Shown here: positions 1 through 14,725 of the stretch, piece after piece
Position numbering within the stretch: position 1 is the first letter of the stretch
Layout of the letters: the number at the start of each line of letters is the position of its first letter
Source: Neocallimastix lanati (nom. inval.)
Taxonomy: Eukaryota; Neocallimastigomycota; Neocallimastigomycetes; Neocallimastigales; Neocallimastigaceae
Assembly (NCBI GenBank): GCA_016946835.1
Contig: JACVTC010000134.1
Coordinates: forward strand, 214,501 to 278,500
Direction: 5' to 3'
DNA length: 64,000 bases
Program-made: the position numbers and the translations under genes
Notes under the pieces: model-generated
Database searches by the model: none
Told to the model about the DNA's origin: nothing
What the model saw: the letters and a program-made list of their open reading frames with translations, nothing else

Positions 1-450
1 GAACCCAAAAAGTTTACGAAGACGGAAATTACGAAATATGAGAATCTTTATATAGAAAGTGAAAGGAAATTGAAAGCCAGAGTACAACAAAAGAGATTGG
101 AACAAGAAAGGAAGGAACAAGAAAGAGAAGCACTTAATGAAGAAAAAAGAGAAATGGAAATGAGAGAAAAATTACAAAAGGAACAGAAACAGAGAGAAGA
201 AATGGCAAATCTTGTGAATGAATATACTAATAATAATAATAATAGCTATAGTAATAGTCAAAGTCATAAATATGATGATGAAGATGAAGAGAATGATGAA
301 TCTTCATTACCATCACATGAAAATAAAGAAGATAATGTGGATGAAGTGGAGGAAGAAGAAGCGACTCTTGATAAAAAAGTAGAGAATACAGAAATGGAAG
401 AAAAAATAAGTCATAATGAAGAAGAAGGAGCAGAGGATGATGAAGATTAA
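1..450 (+). CDS. 3' end of an acidic, charged coiled-coil protein (partial)
   Basis: The reading frame is open from the first base of the window to a TAA at 448-450, so this is the C-terminal 149 residues of a longer gene whose start lies outside. The first third is a Glu/Lys/Arg/Gln-rich stretch with long runs of ER, KE and QE typical of a single alpha-helix or coiled coil. A short Asn/Ser linker follows (about residues 75-90), then a strongly acidic Asp/Glu tail ending in EDDED. There is no recognisable catalytic motif. Such ends occur in cytoskeletal, chromatin and RNA-binding proteins, so no function is assigned. Its codon composition (GC clearly above the flanks) and the lack of stops support a real gene. 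The stop is followed at once by A-rich low-complexity DNA. Confidence 0.75.
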   Translation, partial: EPKKFTKTEITKYENLYIESERKLKARVQQKRLEQERKEQEREALNEEKREMEMREKLQKEQKQREEMANLVNEYTNNNNNSYSNSQSHKYDDEDEENDESSLPSHENKEDNVDEVEEEEATLDKKVENTEMEEKISHNEEEGAEDDED

Positions 451-1341
451 AATATAGAAAGAAAGAATAAAAAAAAAAAAGTTAAATAAATCCTATTAAA
501 ATTTGATAAAAAAAATAAAATAAAAAAGTTAAATAAATCCTATTAAAAATTAAAACAAAAAAAAAAAAAAACAAAAAAAAAAAAAAAAAAAAGATAAAAA
601 ATAAATAGATCGATAGATATAGTATATAAAAAATAGAAGAAAAATAAATAAAGAAAAATAAATCCTATTAAAAATTGAAAAAAAGAATAATAATAATAAT
701 AAAATATATATATATATATAATAAAATAAAAGATAATAAATAAATAAATAGATTATATAATATAGAAGAAAAAAAATTTTTTTTCAGTAATTAATATTTA
801 TATATATATTTAATAATAGATATAATTATTATTAAATCACCAAAAAAAAAAAAAAAAAAAAATATAAATATATATATCATTGAAAATTGAATATATAAAT
901 TTTTATTTATAAAATAAAAAAGAAGAAAAAAAAATAGTATATAATTTTTTTTAAATAGAATGGATGATAATTTTAATAAATAATTAATATATATATATAT
1001 ATAATATATCTTTATTCTAAATTAAAACTGTGATCATTTTTATTTAATTATTTATTTTTATTTTTATTAATATTAAAATTATAATTTTAATAGATTAATT
1101 TAAAAGTCAATTTTTTTTATTACTTAAAATGAATATATATATAATATATATATAATATATATATATAATAAATTTGAAAATAAAAAAAAAAATAATTTTA
1201 TATATTAAATAAAACTTTTAAATTATAAAAATAGTTGAAAATAAAATAAAATAAAATGAAAAAAACTATCTAGAAAAATAATAATAATTATAATAATAAT
1301 TTATTATAAATTATATATTATTTTTATTATTACCAAAATTA

Positions 1342-1376
<35 letters not shown>

Positions 1377-2375
1377 TAAAAATCAAATATGGAATAATTT
1401 TCTTATTAATGAATTTTAGAATACTAAAGTAGGAAACTTTAACATTGAATTTGAATTTGCATGAATATTAAGTAATTAAATATACCTGTGCAGATACGCA
1501 CTTATATACATATAAATAAATATAGATATAAATCAATGGTAAATGAATATTAATATATTTATATATATTAAATACAAAATATTTAGAAAATTAAAAGATT
1601 AAAACATTTTTTTTTTTATGATCTATTTTAAACATGTGTATAATTATTATTTTAAAATTTTTAATAAGAAAAGGTTAAAAAAAATTAGAATAATTAAATA
1701 TTAATATTATTATATATATGGTATAAGTAATGAATATTATAATATTTATATTTAATTATGATTACTATTATACTTTTATAAATTATAAACATTTATGTTA
1801 TTCCTTTATTATTCTAATTAAAAAATATTTTTTATCATTTTTTTTTTTTTTCTTTAAAACTTTTTATTTATTTTTTTAAATTTTTTTATTATTATTTTTT
1901 TTTCCTTCTGTCATGTCACCAAGTCAGAGTAACACTTTTTGCATCAGTTAAACTATTCCATATATTATTATAGTATTCTAATAAATGATGAAAATTATAT
2001 ATATATATATTATTTTCAATAATAATAATAATAAATGATAATAAATGATAAATGATAAATGATAATAAATAATAATAATAATTATAATAAAATTAAAAAT
2101 AATAAAGAAAATAAAATAATTATTAGAAAAGTTTAATAATAAATTGAAAAAGAATATAAAAATTAAAAAATTAGTATTAAAATATATATATATATATATA
2201 TATAATAAAAAAATTTTTTTTTTTATTTTAAAACTATTTTATTTCAATGTTGAACAATAACTGCCTAAATAAAATAATAAAAGAAAATTTTTTTTTCATT
2301 ATATATAAAAATAGAATATAGTTTCTCATAATAAAATTCTTATTAAATCCGATTTTTTAAATAATATTCTGTTCA

Positions 2376-2412
<37 letters not shown>

Positions 2413-4882
2413 ACAAAAATAATGAATATTGAATAGTTTAAGTGTTATATATATATATTATTTTGTCATATTCTTTTATATATATATAAATATTTATATT
2501 TTTTTTTATTAAAATTTATTAAATATTATTATCAAATATAAAATTTTTTTGAAACTTTTCAAAATAATTAAAGTTATTTTCTTTGATGCCTTATTATTAT
2601 TAATTATTATTATTGCTAGAAGAAAAAAAATTTTTTATATATATTATTTATATCAGTAAAACCAAATAGATTATTATGAGATATTAAAGGAATAAATTCT
2701 TAACTTTCATTATTTTTTCCTCATAACACAAAACTTAATTAAGACAAATATGAATATAGCATTAGGACTTTAAATAAATATATATATAAATATATATATA
2801 TATTTATTAATATTTAAATAAATAAAATGTTTCATTATTCATTTATATTATTATATTATTAAACATTAATTTCTTTTAAAAATTTTAATTAAATAAATAT
2901 AAAAAAATCATTTAGTGAAAATAATAATTTATATATATTATAGTTTTAAAAAAATATATATATAATTATATATATTTTGAATGCTATTTTTTTCCTTCTC
3001 TTGTTATTCTAATAAACTTTTTAAAAAAAATTATATAATAATATTAATAATACTAAAATTAATATTATTACTATAACTAACAATAATCAAACATACACAA
3101 CATCTACTACTACTATTAATAATAATAGCTTAATATTATAATTATTAAACTTTCGTTTTTTTTTTTTTTTAATCTTTTAAAATTTCTGTAATTTAATATT
3201 TAATATTAATTTCTGTAAAAAAAAATAATATATTAAAAATATGAATAGTCATAAGAAGAATAATAGTAATAAAATAATAATAAATAAAAAATGATAAAAT
3301 TTGTTATATTTTTATTATTATTATTTTTTTTTAATTTATACATAAAAAACGAAATAATAAAAAATAAACTTTAAAAAGTTATGCAGAGCTTATAAAACTT
3401 GAAAGAAAAGTCTAGCCTAAAGATTTACTTTTAATAATTAACTAATTATAATATATACATAATAATTAGTATTTTATTTTAATTATAAAATATACTATAT
3501 AGAACGACTAATTAAAAAATAATAATTAAAAAAGTTTTTATAGCATGTAATTAATAATAATTAATATTTTTTATCTTATTTAATTTTTTTGGCTTTTTTC
3601 TTTTTTTTTTTTTTTGATCAAAAAAAGCAGTAAAATATAATTATAAAAATTTAAAAAAAAAAAAAATTTTTTTTATATTTAAAACTTAAATTAATATATA
3701 TTACATTTTATTAAAATAAAATAATTTTTTATATATAAATTTAAATTTTTAGTATTTATAAAGTATTGAATTCATATAATATAAAAAATTAAATATTTTA
3801 CTTTTTTTTATTTTATTTATTAGTCATTTTTTTTTTATATATATATAAATATTTCTTTAGTTTTTATTAGTTTTATTAATTTTTATATTTGTTTTTTTAT
3901 AATATTTATTTCAAAGTATTATATAGTTCACTATTTTTATTTAATATAAGAGAATAATCTTTTATATAATTAAATAATAATACTATTATTACTAATTATT
4001 ATTTTTTATTTATAATCATATACAAAATTCTTCCTTTAAAATTTACCTTTTTATATAAAATATTAAATCATTAATTACAAAAAATAATAAAAGTGTATAT
4101 TAAAAAAAAAATGAATCAATTTTTGAAGCTTAATTTATTAAAAGAAATAAACTTTTAAAATAAAAAAAAGCTTATTAATTCTGTTTTAAAAATTTTAATT
4201 TTTTTAAATTTTTTTTATATTTATTTAAAATAAAAAAAAAATACAGAAAATTTTATTTTCTTAATTAATGGATTATCCATTCAAATGTATTAAAATTAAA
4301 ATTAAATTAAATAAAGTATATTAATAATACACTATAATATATAAAATATTTATATTGCTAGTCATCTGTTTTGTCATGTCACCCATTTCACTGGAAAAGG
4401 CTTTCACAAAAAAAATTTTTTTTATTATCACTTAATTTTTGTTTTAATCTTTTTTATTTTTTAATAATAGAATAATAATAACAATAATAATAATTATTAT
4501 AATAATAATAATAAAAATAATAATTTAATAATTAAAATAAAATAAAAAAAAAGTTAGTTAATTAATAATAAAATATGGAATTTATATATGATAATAAACT
4601 AAAAGAAAATACTTTCTGTTTTTTTTTTTTTTTTTTTTTAATAGTAGAGAAAGCCAATATCATTTTTAAATATTTATTATTATTATTAGTAGTAGTATTA
4701 GTAGTATTAGTAATAATAGAATTTTTAAATTATTTTTAAAGTTTTATGATTAAGTTTTAATTAATTTATATAGATCATCTTTTCTCTTTTTTAATTATTA
4801 TGCTTTTTTTTTCTTCTTTTCTTTAAATTAAAATATAAGTAGTATTAAAAATAAAAATAAAAATAATTAACTCATTAAATTG

Positions 4883-5046
4883 TATATAAATATAAATATA
4901 AATATAAATATAAATATAAATATAAATATAAATATAAATATAAATATAAATATAAATATAAATATAAATATAAATATAAATATAAATATAAATATAAATA
5001 TAAATATAAATATAAAAAAAAATATAAATATAAATATAAATATAAA
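4883..5046. repeat. (TATAAA)n hexanucleotide microsatellite
   Basis: About 26 nearly perfect tandem copies of TATAAA, interrupted once by an A-run near 5015-5023. The hexamer reads as alternating Asn-Ile in one frame, which gives a spurious 77-codon open frame running to 5113. It is not a gene. Confidence 0.95.
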
Positions 5047-5952
5047 AACAGAAAAAAAAAAAACAGAAAAACAGAAAAAATCAGAAAAATCAGAAAAAAA
5101 AAATTTTTTTTAAAAAATTTAACTATTTAAATTAAATTAATTAATAATGCATTTAACACGTGAATCTTTCCTATATTAAAAATTTCCTTTTATATCTTTT
5201 TTTTTAAATCGAAACTCAAAAAAAAAAAAAATTAAAATTTTAAAATTTTAAAATCTTTTTGTCAGTTTTTTTTTTAATTTTTTTAAATTTTTTAAGTTTT
5301 TTTTATATGCAAAGATTCATTTAAATTAATTCATTTAAATGCTATATATGAATATCTTCTATAGAGTTAATAAATAAATAAAAAAAAATAAAAAGGAAAA
5401 AAAATTAAGTTTCAATGATTGAATCATTAAAAGATTACTTAAGTAGAATATTTTGGATGTGAAGTAGCTTTTTATATTAGAATAATTCTGTAATTCTGTA
5501 TGTATAACATATCAATAAAACAAAAGTTTACTTTTGATAAATATAATAAATAAATAAATAAATAATTTCATTAATTTATTAATTCTTATTTATGGATAGT
5601 ATTAATAACTTTTAATAATAATAAATTTAATAATTAAATAATTAAATAATTAAATAGAGCTTTAGTGCTTTATATATAAAAATTAATCATTTAATGAAAT
5701 AAATTTTTTTTTCTTGGTTATTTTAAATATTAATATGAATTGTTTAGAATGTATAATACAATATATATTAATATATACATATATATTATTTGAATGATTA
5801 TAGAAAGGCATTTTTTTTTCATTTATAAAAATATATATATATATATATTTATAAATTAAATTTTATTTATAATTTTTTAAAAAAATTTTAGTTAAAAGAA
5901 AAATAAAAATAAAAATAAAAATTTAAAGAATTGAATTATTACTATAGAAACA

Positions 5953-6052
<100 letters not shown>

Positions 6053-8656
6053 TTTAAAAATAATAATAATGAAACATTATTTAATTATATTTTTATTAAT
6101 TTTTTATTTAATTTTTTTTTATTTCTTTTAAAATTTTATAATATTAATACATTAAAATATGTGAGTTTATGTGTTATGAATTATTTAGAAAACATCTAGA
6201 ATATTTTTTTTTAATATTGACATTTAAAAAATTTAAAAAGATAAAAAAAAAAAACAACTGAAATTTGATATCTGTCAATATCTTTTTTGGTAAAAGAAAG
6301 TATATATTATTACTATGTATAAATGCACTTTTTTTTATTTATTTAATTTTATAAAATTTGATTTATTATTATTATTATTTATTATATATTTCCTTAAATG
6401 AATAAGTAAAAAAAAGTACATAAATAATACTACATTTACTTAAATGTTAAAAAAAATTATGCATTTTTTGGTTTATTTTTTTTTTAAAAAAAAAAAAAAA
6501 AAAGAAAGAGAAAACGAGAAAGAATCTTCGGAATTTTTATTTTTTTAATTTTCTAATTATTGATTTTTAATATTATTTTATTTTATTTTATTTTATTTTT
6601 TTTTTTTTTTTGGTTTTATTAACAAATAATCATATTTATTTTGATTTTTTTTATTGGAAAAATATGTTCAAGGTATACAATTAAAGAAGGTTATCTTATA
6701 CTCTTTCATTTTAAATTTTAAAAAAGTTTTTTTCTATTATACTAAAAAAATTTTTTTTTTATAAAAGTACTCACCTTTTCTTAATTATTCACAAATAATT
6801 TTATAGTAAATAATAGTAATAATAATAACAAAATAATAATAATAATAATAAAAATAAATTAACTTGCAAAAGTCCGTAAATAAAAAGATAAAAAGTAAAA
6901 ATTTTTTTTCAATTCTTAAGAATGAGAACTTGTATTATTTCATTACTAAGGAATAATGATTTAAATTATTATATAACCAGTTAAAAAATAAATTTTAATT
7001 TTTTCTTATTTTTATTATATACATTTTCTTTTTAAAGAATGAAAGAATGAATGAAAATTTCGTCCAGCTATATACTTTATCTATAATAAATTTTTAGAAT
7101 ATTACTTATAAAACTTTTTTTCTAATATAAATAATCATCCTCATTAAATTCCATATTATTCTTATTTAATATCTGCATAAAATATACTTAATTTCCAATA
7201 ATTAAAAAGTACCATAAAAAAAATAAAATAAAAAAAAAAAACAGAAAAATAGAATTAAATATATTTTTATTTTAAATAGCTCATATTAAATTTAATATTA
7301 AAATATTTTATTATGTATTATTTTTTAATTATTAAAAACTTATTTTTATATATAATTATAATTACATAAACTTGAATGGAATTAAACACTGATGAATTAT
7401 ACATGTATAATTAATTATTTAATTTTTTTAATTTTTAAAACTATGATATTTTAGAGTTTAATTATGAAGTAAATTTAATTTAAATTTAAATTTTTAATTT
7501 TTTTTTTTTTTTTATTAAAAAATAATAAAATTTAAAGAATATACACATATATAAATTAAATTATATATATATTTATTGATTTTAAATATTAATTGATTTT
7601 ATATGTTTTATATATATTTATTATATTTTAAATATTATTAAACTTTTTTTTTTTTCCAATTTTTTATATTTGAAATTCATTTATATATTAAATAAATTAG
7701 TATAAATATATTATTAATATGTCCATTGCCATAAAATAATATGGAGTATGTCTATATTAGTTTTAATTGAAAGAGTTTAAAATAAAATTTAAAACAATAT
7801 AATCCAATAAAATAAAATAACATTAGAAATAAAATTAAAAATAATTAATTTATACAGAAATAAAATGATTAATATATTATATAATAAATATAAAATAAAC
7901 GGTCTTTTTATTCTTTAATATATATTAATATATATAGTTCATATATCTAAATATATATAAAATTATAAAATTTTTTTTATTGTATTATTTTATTTTATTT
8001 TTTTTAAAAATAATCTTTTTTTTTTATTTTAAATAAAAACATTAAAAATTTCATTTTTTTTAATTTTTTTTTTTTTTTTTTAAAAATACACTCAAAAAAT
8101 TATATTTTTATTATAAAAAGGCTATTAATAATAAACTAACAAAAAAGAAGAAGAAAAATAAAAAGAATAAAATAAAAAGAAAATTAATAATTAATTAAAA
8201 AATATAAACTTTTTTATATATACTTAAAATTTTAATTAATTTTTTTTTAGATAATTAATACTTATTTATTATTAAAAAAAAAACAATTAAAAAAATAAAT
8301 TTCTTTCTATATGAAATAAATTACAAAAAAAAAAAAAAAAGAATTTTTTTATTACAATATTAAAAAATAAAAAACTTTGAACTATCTTTTTTTTTTTAAT
8401 AATACTCTTTTTCTTTTTTTTAAAAAAAAAATAATACAATTTAGAATATTTTTTTTTTAAAAAAAAAAGAAAGGAGAAACCTCAACTATCTTATTTATTA
8501 ATAAATTTTAAAAGAAATTCTTTTTACATTTTATTTAATATATTATTTTAAAGTATTTCTTTCTTTTTTTTTTTTTAACAAAAAAAAAATTTCAACCTTA
8601 ATAAATTTTAATTATATAAATATATATATAAAAGAAATTAAGTAATTTTTTTTTTC

Positions 8657-8660
<4 letters not shown>

Positions 8661-8704
<44 letters not shown>
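8661..8704. repeat. 44-base poly-A tract
   Basis: The longest uninterrupted poly-A seen in this intergenic region. It is about 600 bp upstream of the trehalose gene and may act as nucleosome-depleted promoter DNA, but that is only inference. Lengths of such tracts are also prone to sequencing error. Confidence 0.85.
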
Positions 8705-8706
<2 letters not shown>

Positions 8707-8729
8707 ATTAAATATATTAATTTTAACAA

Positions 8730-8765
<36 letters not shown>

Positions 8766-9322
8766 TTTATTTATATAGATAAAAAATATTTTTTTTGTCC
8801 TTAATTAATATATTAAAAAAATATTTCTTTTAAAATTAAAAAACTTAAAGCACTATTTATTCTATTTATTACTATCACTTTTTTAATTTTTTTTTTTCTT
8901 GAAATTATAAACTATTTATTAAACTGTTAGTATAATAATTTTTTCTTATATATATAATTTAATACCTATATTATTATTCCATTTTTAATATCTAAAAAAA
9001 AAAAATAAATAAAATAGAAAATTATAAAATATATATAGATATATATTTGAAGATATAAAATATTTTTTAAAAGTATTTTATATTTTTGTTACCTTTATTT
9101 CTTCTCTTGGAAATTAAAATTCCATGAATTTAATTTACCCTCCATTTTTTTAATTTCAAAGAAAAAAAAATATATTTAAATATAAAATTTTAATGTAACT
9201 TTGACTAAATCTTTTTTTTTTTTTTTAATTCTTATTTTTATTTTTATATTCTTTCAAATTATGAAAATTTATATATATATCTTAAAAACATGTTTTTTTT
9301 AGATACATAAACTTAATTAAAA

Positions 9323-12300
9323 ATGGTTAACACTGCTTTGAATATTAAGGATTGCAATAGACTTATCGTTGTTAGGTAAGTTATCTATTAAACAAAATTA
9401 AAATAAAATGGAATCATTTTAATTATTTATATATACACATATATATATATTTATCTATGAATGATATTAATTATAGTCTTAATAGTCTTAATAGTATAAT
9501 AAAAAAAAGAAACTAATAACTAAATTTGTTATAAATATATATATATATATGATTAAATTAAATTAAATTATTAAACATTAATATATTTGACCATGAATAT
9601 TTATATCTTTTTTTTTTATTTATTTTATTTATATTTTTATGAATAGTCATTTACTTCCAACTGTTTGTCGTTTTAGAGGAAAATTATTAAAGAGTTCAGC
9701 GGTTAGTATAAGTTCCTATGAACAATACTTAGCTGAAAAAGAAGAAAGATATAAGAGTTTAGAACTAAATGTAAATTTCAATTCTAAATGGGAATTCACT
9801 CATCGTCAAAGCCATTCTGCTATGAATTCAGGTATTCAAGTTTTAAAACAGGAACTTGGTGCTGATAAGGTCATTCATTTAGGTTTACCAGGAGATTTAG
9901 AAACTGTTGAAGGTCAAAAAATTTCATGGAGTGAATTAAATGAAAATTCTGAAATGAGGGAATCTTTAATTAATGAACTTTACTCTGAATTAAAACAAAT
10001 TCCTTTATTAATCGAACCAGAAATCATTCATTCCTATTATAATGGATATTGTAAATCAGGTAAAATATATATATATATAAATATAGAAAAAATTTTTTAT
10101 TTTATTTTTTTGAATTTAGTAATTAATAAATGTTATTATATTCATCTATTTTTCCTTTTTAAAAGGATGTTATTATTGAGTTTATTATTTAGATACAATT
10201 TTTTTTAATTTAATCAATAAAATAATTATTTGTAAAATAATTAATATATTATTATTATTTTTTATTAAATATAAATAAAATAATGATTTTTTTTTATTAT
10301 AGTTCTTTGGCCATTATTTCACTACATCTTACAAAACTATAGTAGTGGTAGAAAGGAAAATGAATATTGGGAGGCTTATAAATTAGTTAATGAAATATTT
10401 ACCAAAAAGATTGCTGAAATTTATCAACCAGGAGATCTTAGTAATTATTTTTTAATATATTATATCTTTATATATTATAAATATTTTATTTAAAAACAAT
10501 AAATAAATAAATAAATAAATAAAATGAACATTTCATTTTATATAAAGAAATTAAATTTTTTAATTATTAATTATAATTTTAAAAAAATTTTTCAATATAA
10601 AAATAATGTAGTTTGGTTCCAAGATTATCATTTCCTTGTTGCTCCATCACTTTTAAGAAAAGCTATTCCAACTAGTACTATTGGTCTCTTCCTTCATACT
10701 CCATTCCCAACCTCTGAAATCTTCAGAAGTTTAGCAAGTAAGTATAAAGAGTTAAATTAATTTTTTTTTCATTAAAAATCTCATTATCCTTATAAAAATA
10801 TACTGTTATTGTTAATACATAAATAAAAAAAATAAAAATAAAAAATATGATAATATTAAATATGATTAAAACTGAATCGTATGATATAAAAACTTTAATT
10901 ATTATCAAAATTATACTTTAATGTAAAAAATATCATATATTACAATATAAATGAATATATATAAAAATTAATATAATTTTTTTTTGTGAATCAAAAATTT
11001 TTAATTGAAAATAAATAATAAATAAAATAAATAAAAAAAATTAATTAAAAAATATAATAATAATAAATTATAATGAATTAATAATGATAGTAATAATAAA
11101 TTATAATAAAATTAATTAATTAAAGAATAGCAAAAAAAAAAATAAAAACGATGTAAAAAAAACAAAATAATTATGAAAATAAGAAAAAAAATATTAATTA
11201 TATTATTATTATTATTATTATTTAAAAAAATATAGAAAAGAAGGATATTCTTAAGGGTATTTTAGGCAGTAACTTAGTTGGTTTCCAAGTAAGTATATAA
11301 TCGTTTGATATAAATAAAATTAATCCATTAAATATTCTTATAATTAAAAATATTATTAAATATTTAAAAATTAAAAAAAAAATTTTTTTTTATTTTGTAT
11401 GTGTATATTATCTCTGTATTCATCATAATAGACTTACTCTTACAGTAGACATTTTATTAGTAATTGTACTAGAATTCTAGGTTTAGAATCAACTCCAAGA
11501 GGTATTGAGTACAATGGTAGTGTAACTTCAGTTGAAATCTTCCCAATTGGTATTGATGTTGAAAATCTTCAAAAAGAATTGTAAGTGAAATAAAAAGATA
11601 AATAAATAAATAATATTTTTATATTAATAATAATAATAATAAATAATAATAAATAATAATATTAACAACAACAACAATAATAAATAATAATATTAACAAT
11701 AATAATAATAATAAATAATAATATTAACAATAATAATAATAAAAAATAATAATATTATTATTATTATTATCATTATTTTAAAAATAAAAAAAATAAAAAG
11801 AATAAAATAATTGGATAATATAAATAATAATTAATATTAATTTAATAATATTTTTTATGTTTTTTATAAATATTATATTATTTATTTTCTTTAAATAGAA
11901 ATACATCAAGTATTATAAAGAAAATTGCCTCTTTCAGAGAAAGATATGCTGGTAAAAAGATTATTATTGGTTCTGATAGTTTAGATAAGACTAAGGGAGT
12001 TGAATATAAGTTGAAAGCTTATCAAAAATTCTTAAGACTTTATCCAGAATGGCAAAGTAAGGTTATTTTAATTCAAATTACTAATCAAAATACTGAAAAT
12101 GAAAATAATGTTGCTTTACAATCTGAAATTTCTGAAATGGTTTCTCGTATTAATGGAGAGTTCGGTACAATCGAACATCAACCTCTCTTATATTATCAAA
12201 ATAGAATTGATAGACAAGAATATTATGCTTTATTAAGTATTGCTGATGTTGCTTTAATTACATCTCTTCGTGATGGTATGAATACTATGTCTTATGATTA

Positions 12301-14105
12301 TATTGTTTGTCAAAAAGGTAATAATTTTTTTTCTTTCCTATTTAATATAATATATTAAGTATTTATTTAATTATTAATTATCATAATAAAGTCATAAATT
12401 TTAAATGAATAGATAAATATATATTTATATATATCAATGAAAAAAAAAAGTTTTTATTTTATAATAATATTTAATTTTAATTTCTTTTTTAAATTTCAAC
12501 TTTAATTTTTTTCTTTTTAAATTTGTAATTTAAAGATAACTTTGGTCCTTTAATTTTAAGTGAATTTACTGGTGTCGCTGGTTCATTAAGTGATGCTTTA
12601 ATGATAAATCCATGGGATCAAACGGTAAATTAAATCTTAAAAATATTTATTAAAAAAATTTTTTTTTTAAAAAATAAAAAATAAAATAAAGTTTTTTTTT
12701 TTTTATATTGAATATAAAATATGTCATTAAATAAATTATAAACAATTTTATATATACCTTTTATTTTAATTTATATAAAAAAAATATTTTTTTTTAATAG
12801 GGTATTGCTAATGCCATTTATGAAGCATTAACTATGCCAAAGGAAGAACAAATTATCAAGCACAAGGTAATTAATTAATTTTTTTATATATTTTTTTAAA
12901 ATAATTTAAATGAAGAAAATTATTAACAGAAAAAAAAAAAAAATAAAATAAAAAAAAAAAAAAAAAAAAAAAGAAAAGAAAAATTAATAAATAGAAAAAA
13001 AATAAAATATAAATTAAATTTATATATAATTATTATTATTAATTTTTTTTTTAAATATATATATATATTTTTTTATTGGAATTATTATTTTAATTTTTTT
13101 TTATAATAAAAATGGATAATTAAAATACGATACCATACAATACAATACAATACAAAAAAAAAAAAAAAAAAAAAAAAAAAGCATTTATATAAAATTGTTT
13201 CTACTCAAACCGTTCAATCATGGGCAAAATCATTTGTTATTGAATTACTTAGAAATTCTTATTCTTATGATCCATCTGTTCCAATTCCTTTATTGGAAAG
13301 AAACACTATTAAGGAAAAGTATATTCATGCTAAGAAGAGATTAATCTTTTTCGATTATGATGGCACCTTAACTCCAATTGTTAAGACACCTTCTGCTGCG
13401 GTTCCATCCATTGAAATGTTAGCAGCCTTACGTACTTTAACCTATGATCCAAATAATGTAGTCTTTATTATTTCTGGTCGTGATCAAGCTTTCTTAGATA
13501 AGCATCTTGGTCATATTAGAAATTTGGGTATGAGTGCTGAACATGGATTCTTAATTAAATATCCAGGTGGTGTTTGGATCAACTGTGAAAGTGATACTGA
13601 TTTAACTTGGAGAAATGATGTAGAAAATATCTTCAATTTCTATACAGAACGTACTCAAGGTTCCTTTGTAGAAAAGAAGAAATGTGCCATTACATGGCAT
13701 TATCGTTTAGCCGATCCAGCTTATGGTGCCTTCCAAGCAAAAGAATGTCAAAATCATATTGAAAATTCTGTTTTATCAAAATATCCTATTGAAATTTTAC
13801 ATGGAAAGAAGTGTCTTGAAGTTCGTCCAATTACCGTTAATAAGGGTGAAATTGTAAGACAATTAATGAATATTCATCCAGATTGTGACTTCGTTTTATG
13901 TGCTGGTGATGATAGAACAGATGAAGATATGTTTAAGGCATTAGTTGAAAATGATATTGAAAAGGATAATATCTTTACAACCATTGTTGGAGGAGTCTCT
14001 AAAAAATCAATTGCTCATTGGAGAGTTTCTGAACCTAAGGATTTAATTGATGTTATGGAGGTTTTAGCTCAATGTACTGCTAATGATATTTCTAAGACTA
14101 ACTAA
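9323..14105 (+). CDS. Trehalose-6-phosphate synthase/phosphatase family protein (Tps2-type, 10 exons)
   Basis: Exons read by me: 9323-9375, 9647-10059, 10303-10440, 10612-10737, 11236-11288, 11432-11580, 11899-12317, 12536-12624, 12801-12866 and 13182-14105. They join in frame to 2430 nt (809 residues), and all introns are GT-AG. Residues 1 to about 500 form a GT20 trehalose-6-phosphate synthase fold with LIVVS, LWPLFHY (from residue 157), WFQDYH, HTPFP and LRDGMN blocks. Residues about 550-809 form a HAD trehalose-6-phosphate phosphatase: DYDGT (D560, D562), ISGR, SAEHG, VNKGE and GDDRTDED (745-751), all intact. The synthase half departs from the active consensus: SNRLP reads SHLLP, the RLDYxKG Arg is Ser (SLDKTKG), and the Glu after DGMN is Asp. 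By family knowledge this suggests a phosphatase with a non-catalytic synthase-like domain, as in yeast Tps2. The start is the only ATG giving the LIVVS block. Confidence 0.93.
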
Positions 14106-14686
14106 ATTAGTAATTAATCACTGAATTAAAAAAAAAATTTTTTTTTTTATATTTTTTCTAATCTATTCAAAAATAGAAGACAGAAAAAAAAATTAACAAA
14201 GATATAATTAATGATAATAATAATAATAATAATTATATAAAGTAATAATTAGAAATAATTAGTAATATTCAATATAGAAAAAAAAAAAAAGTAAAAAATT
14301 TACATAGCCTACAACTAAAAAATTAAACCAATAAATAAATAAATAAATAATAAAAATAATGAAATGGAAAAAAAAATTAAAATAATAATAATAATAATAA
14401 ATACTAAATACTAAATACAAAGTAATAAACAAAATAAAGAAATTAAAATCCATTAAATTCTTATTTGCTTACGCTGAATTGCAACAAAAAATTTAAAAAT
14501 AAAATCAAATAATAAAACAAAATAAAACAAAGAAAATAATAATATTACAAATATTAATAATAAAAGCAGAAAAAAATAACAAAAAAAAAAAACAGTTGAA
14601 TAAAATATTAAACGAAAATTAAAGAAAATAAAAAATAAAATAATAAAAAAAAAAAGTAAATAATAATAAATAATAATAATGCAAGC

Positions 14687-14725
<39 letters not shown>

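Noticed and set aside
4880-5113. 77-codon Asn-Ile open frame
   Set aside because: Translation of a TATAAA microsatellite with an A-rich tail.
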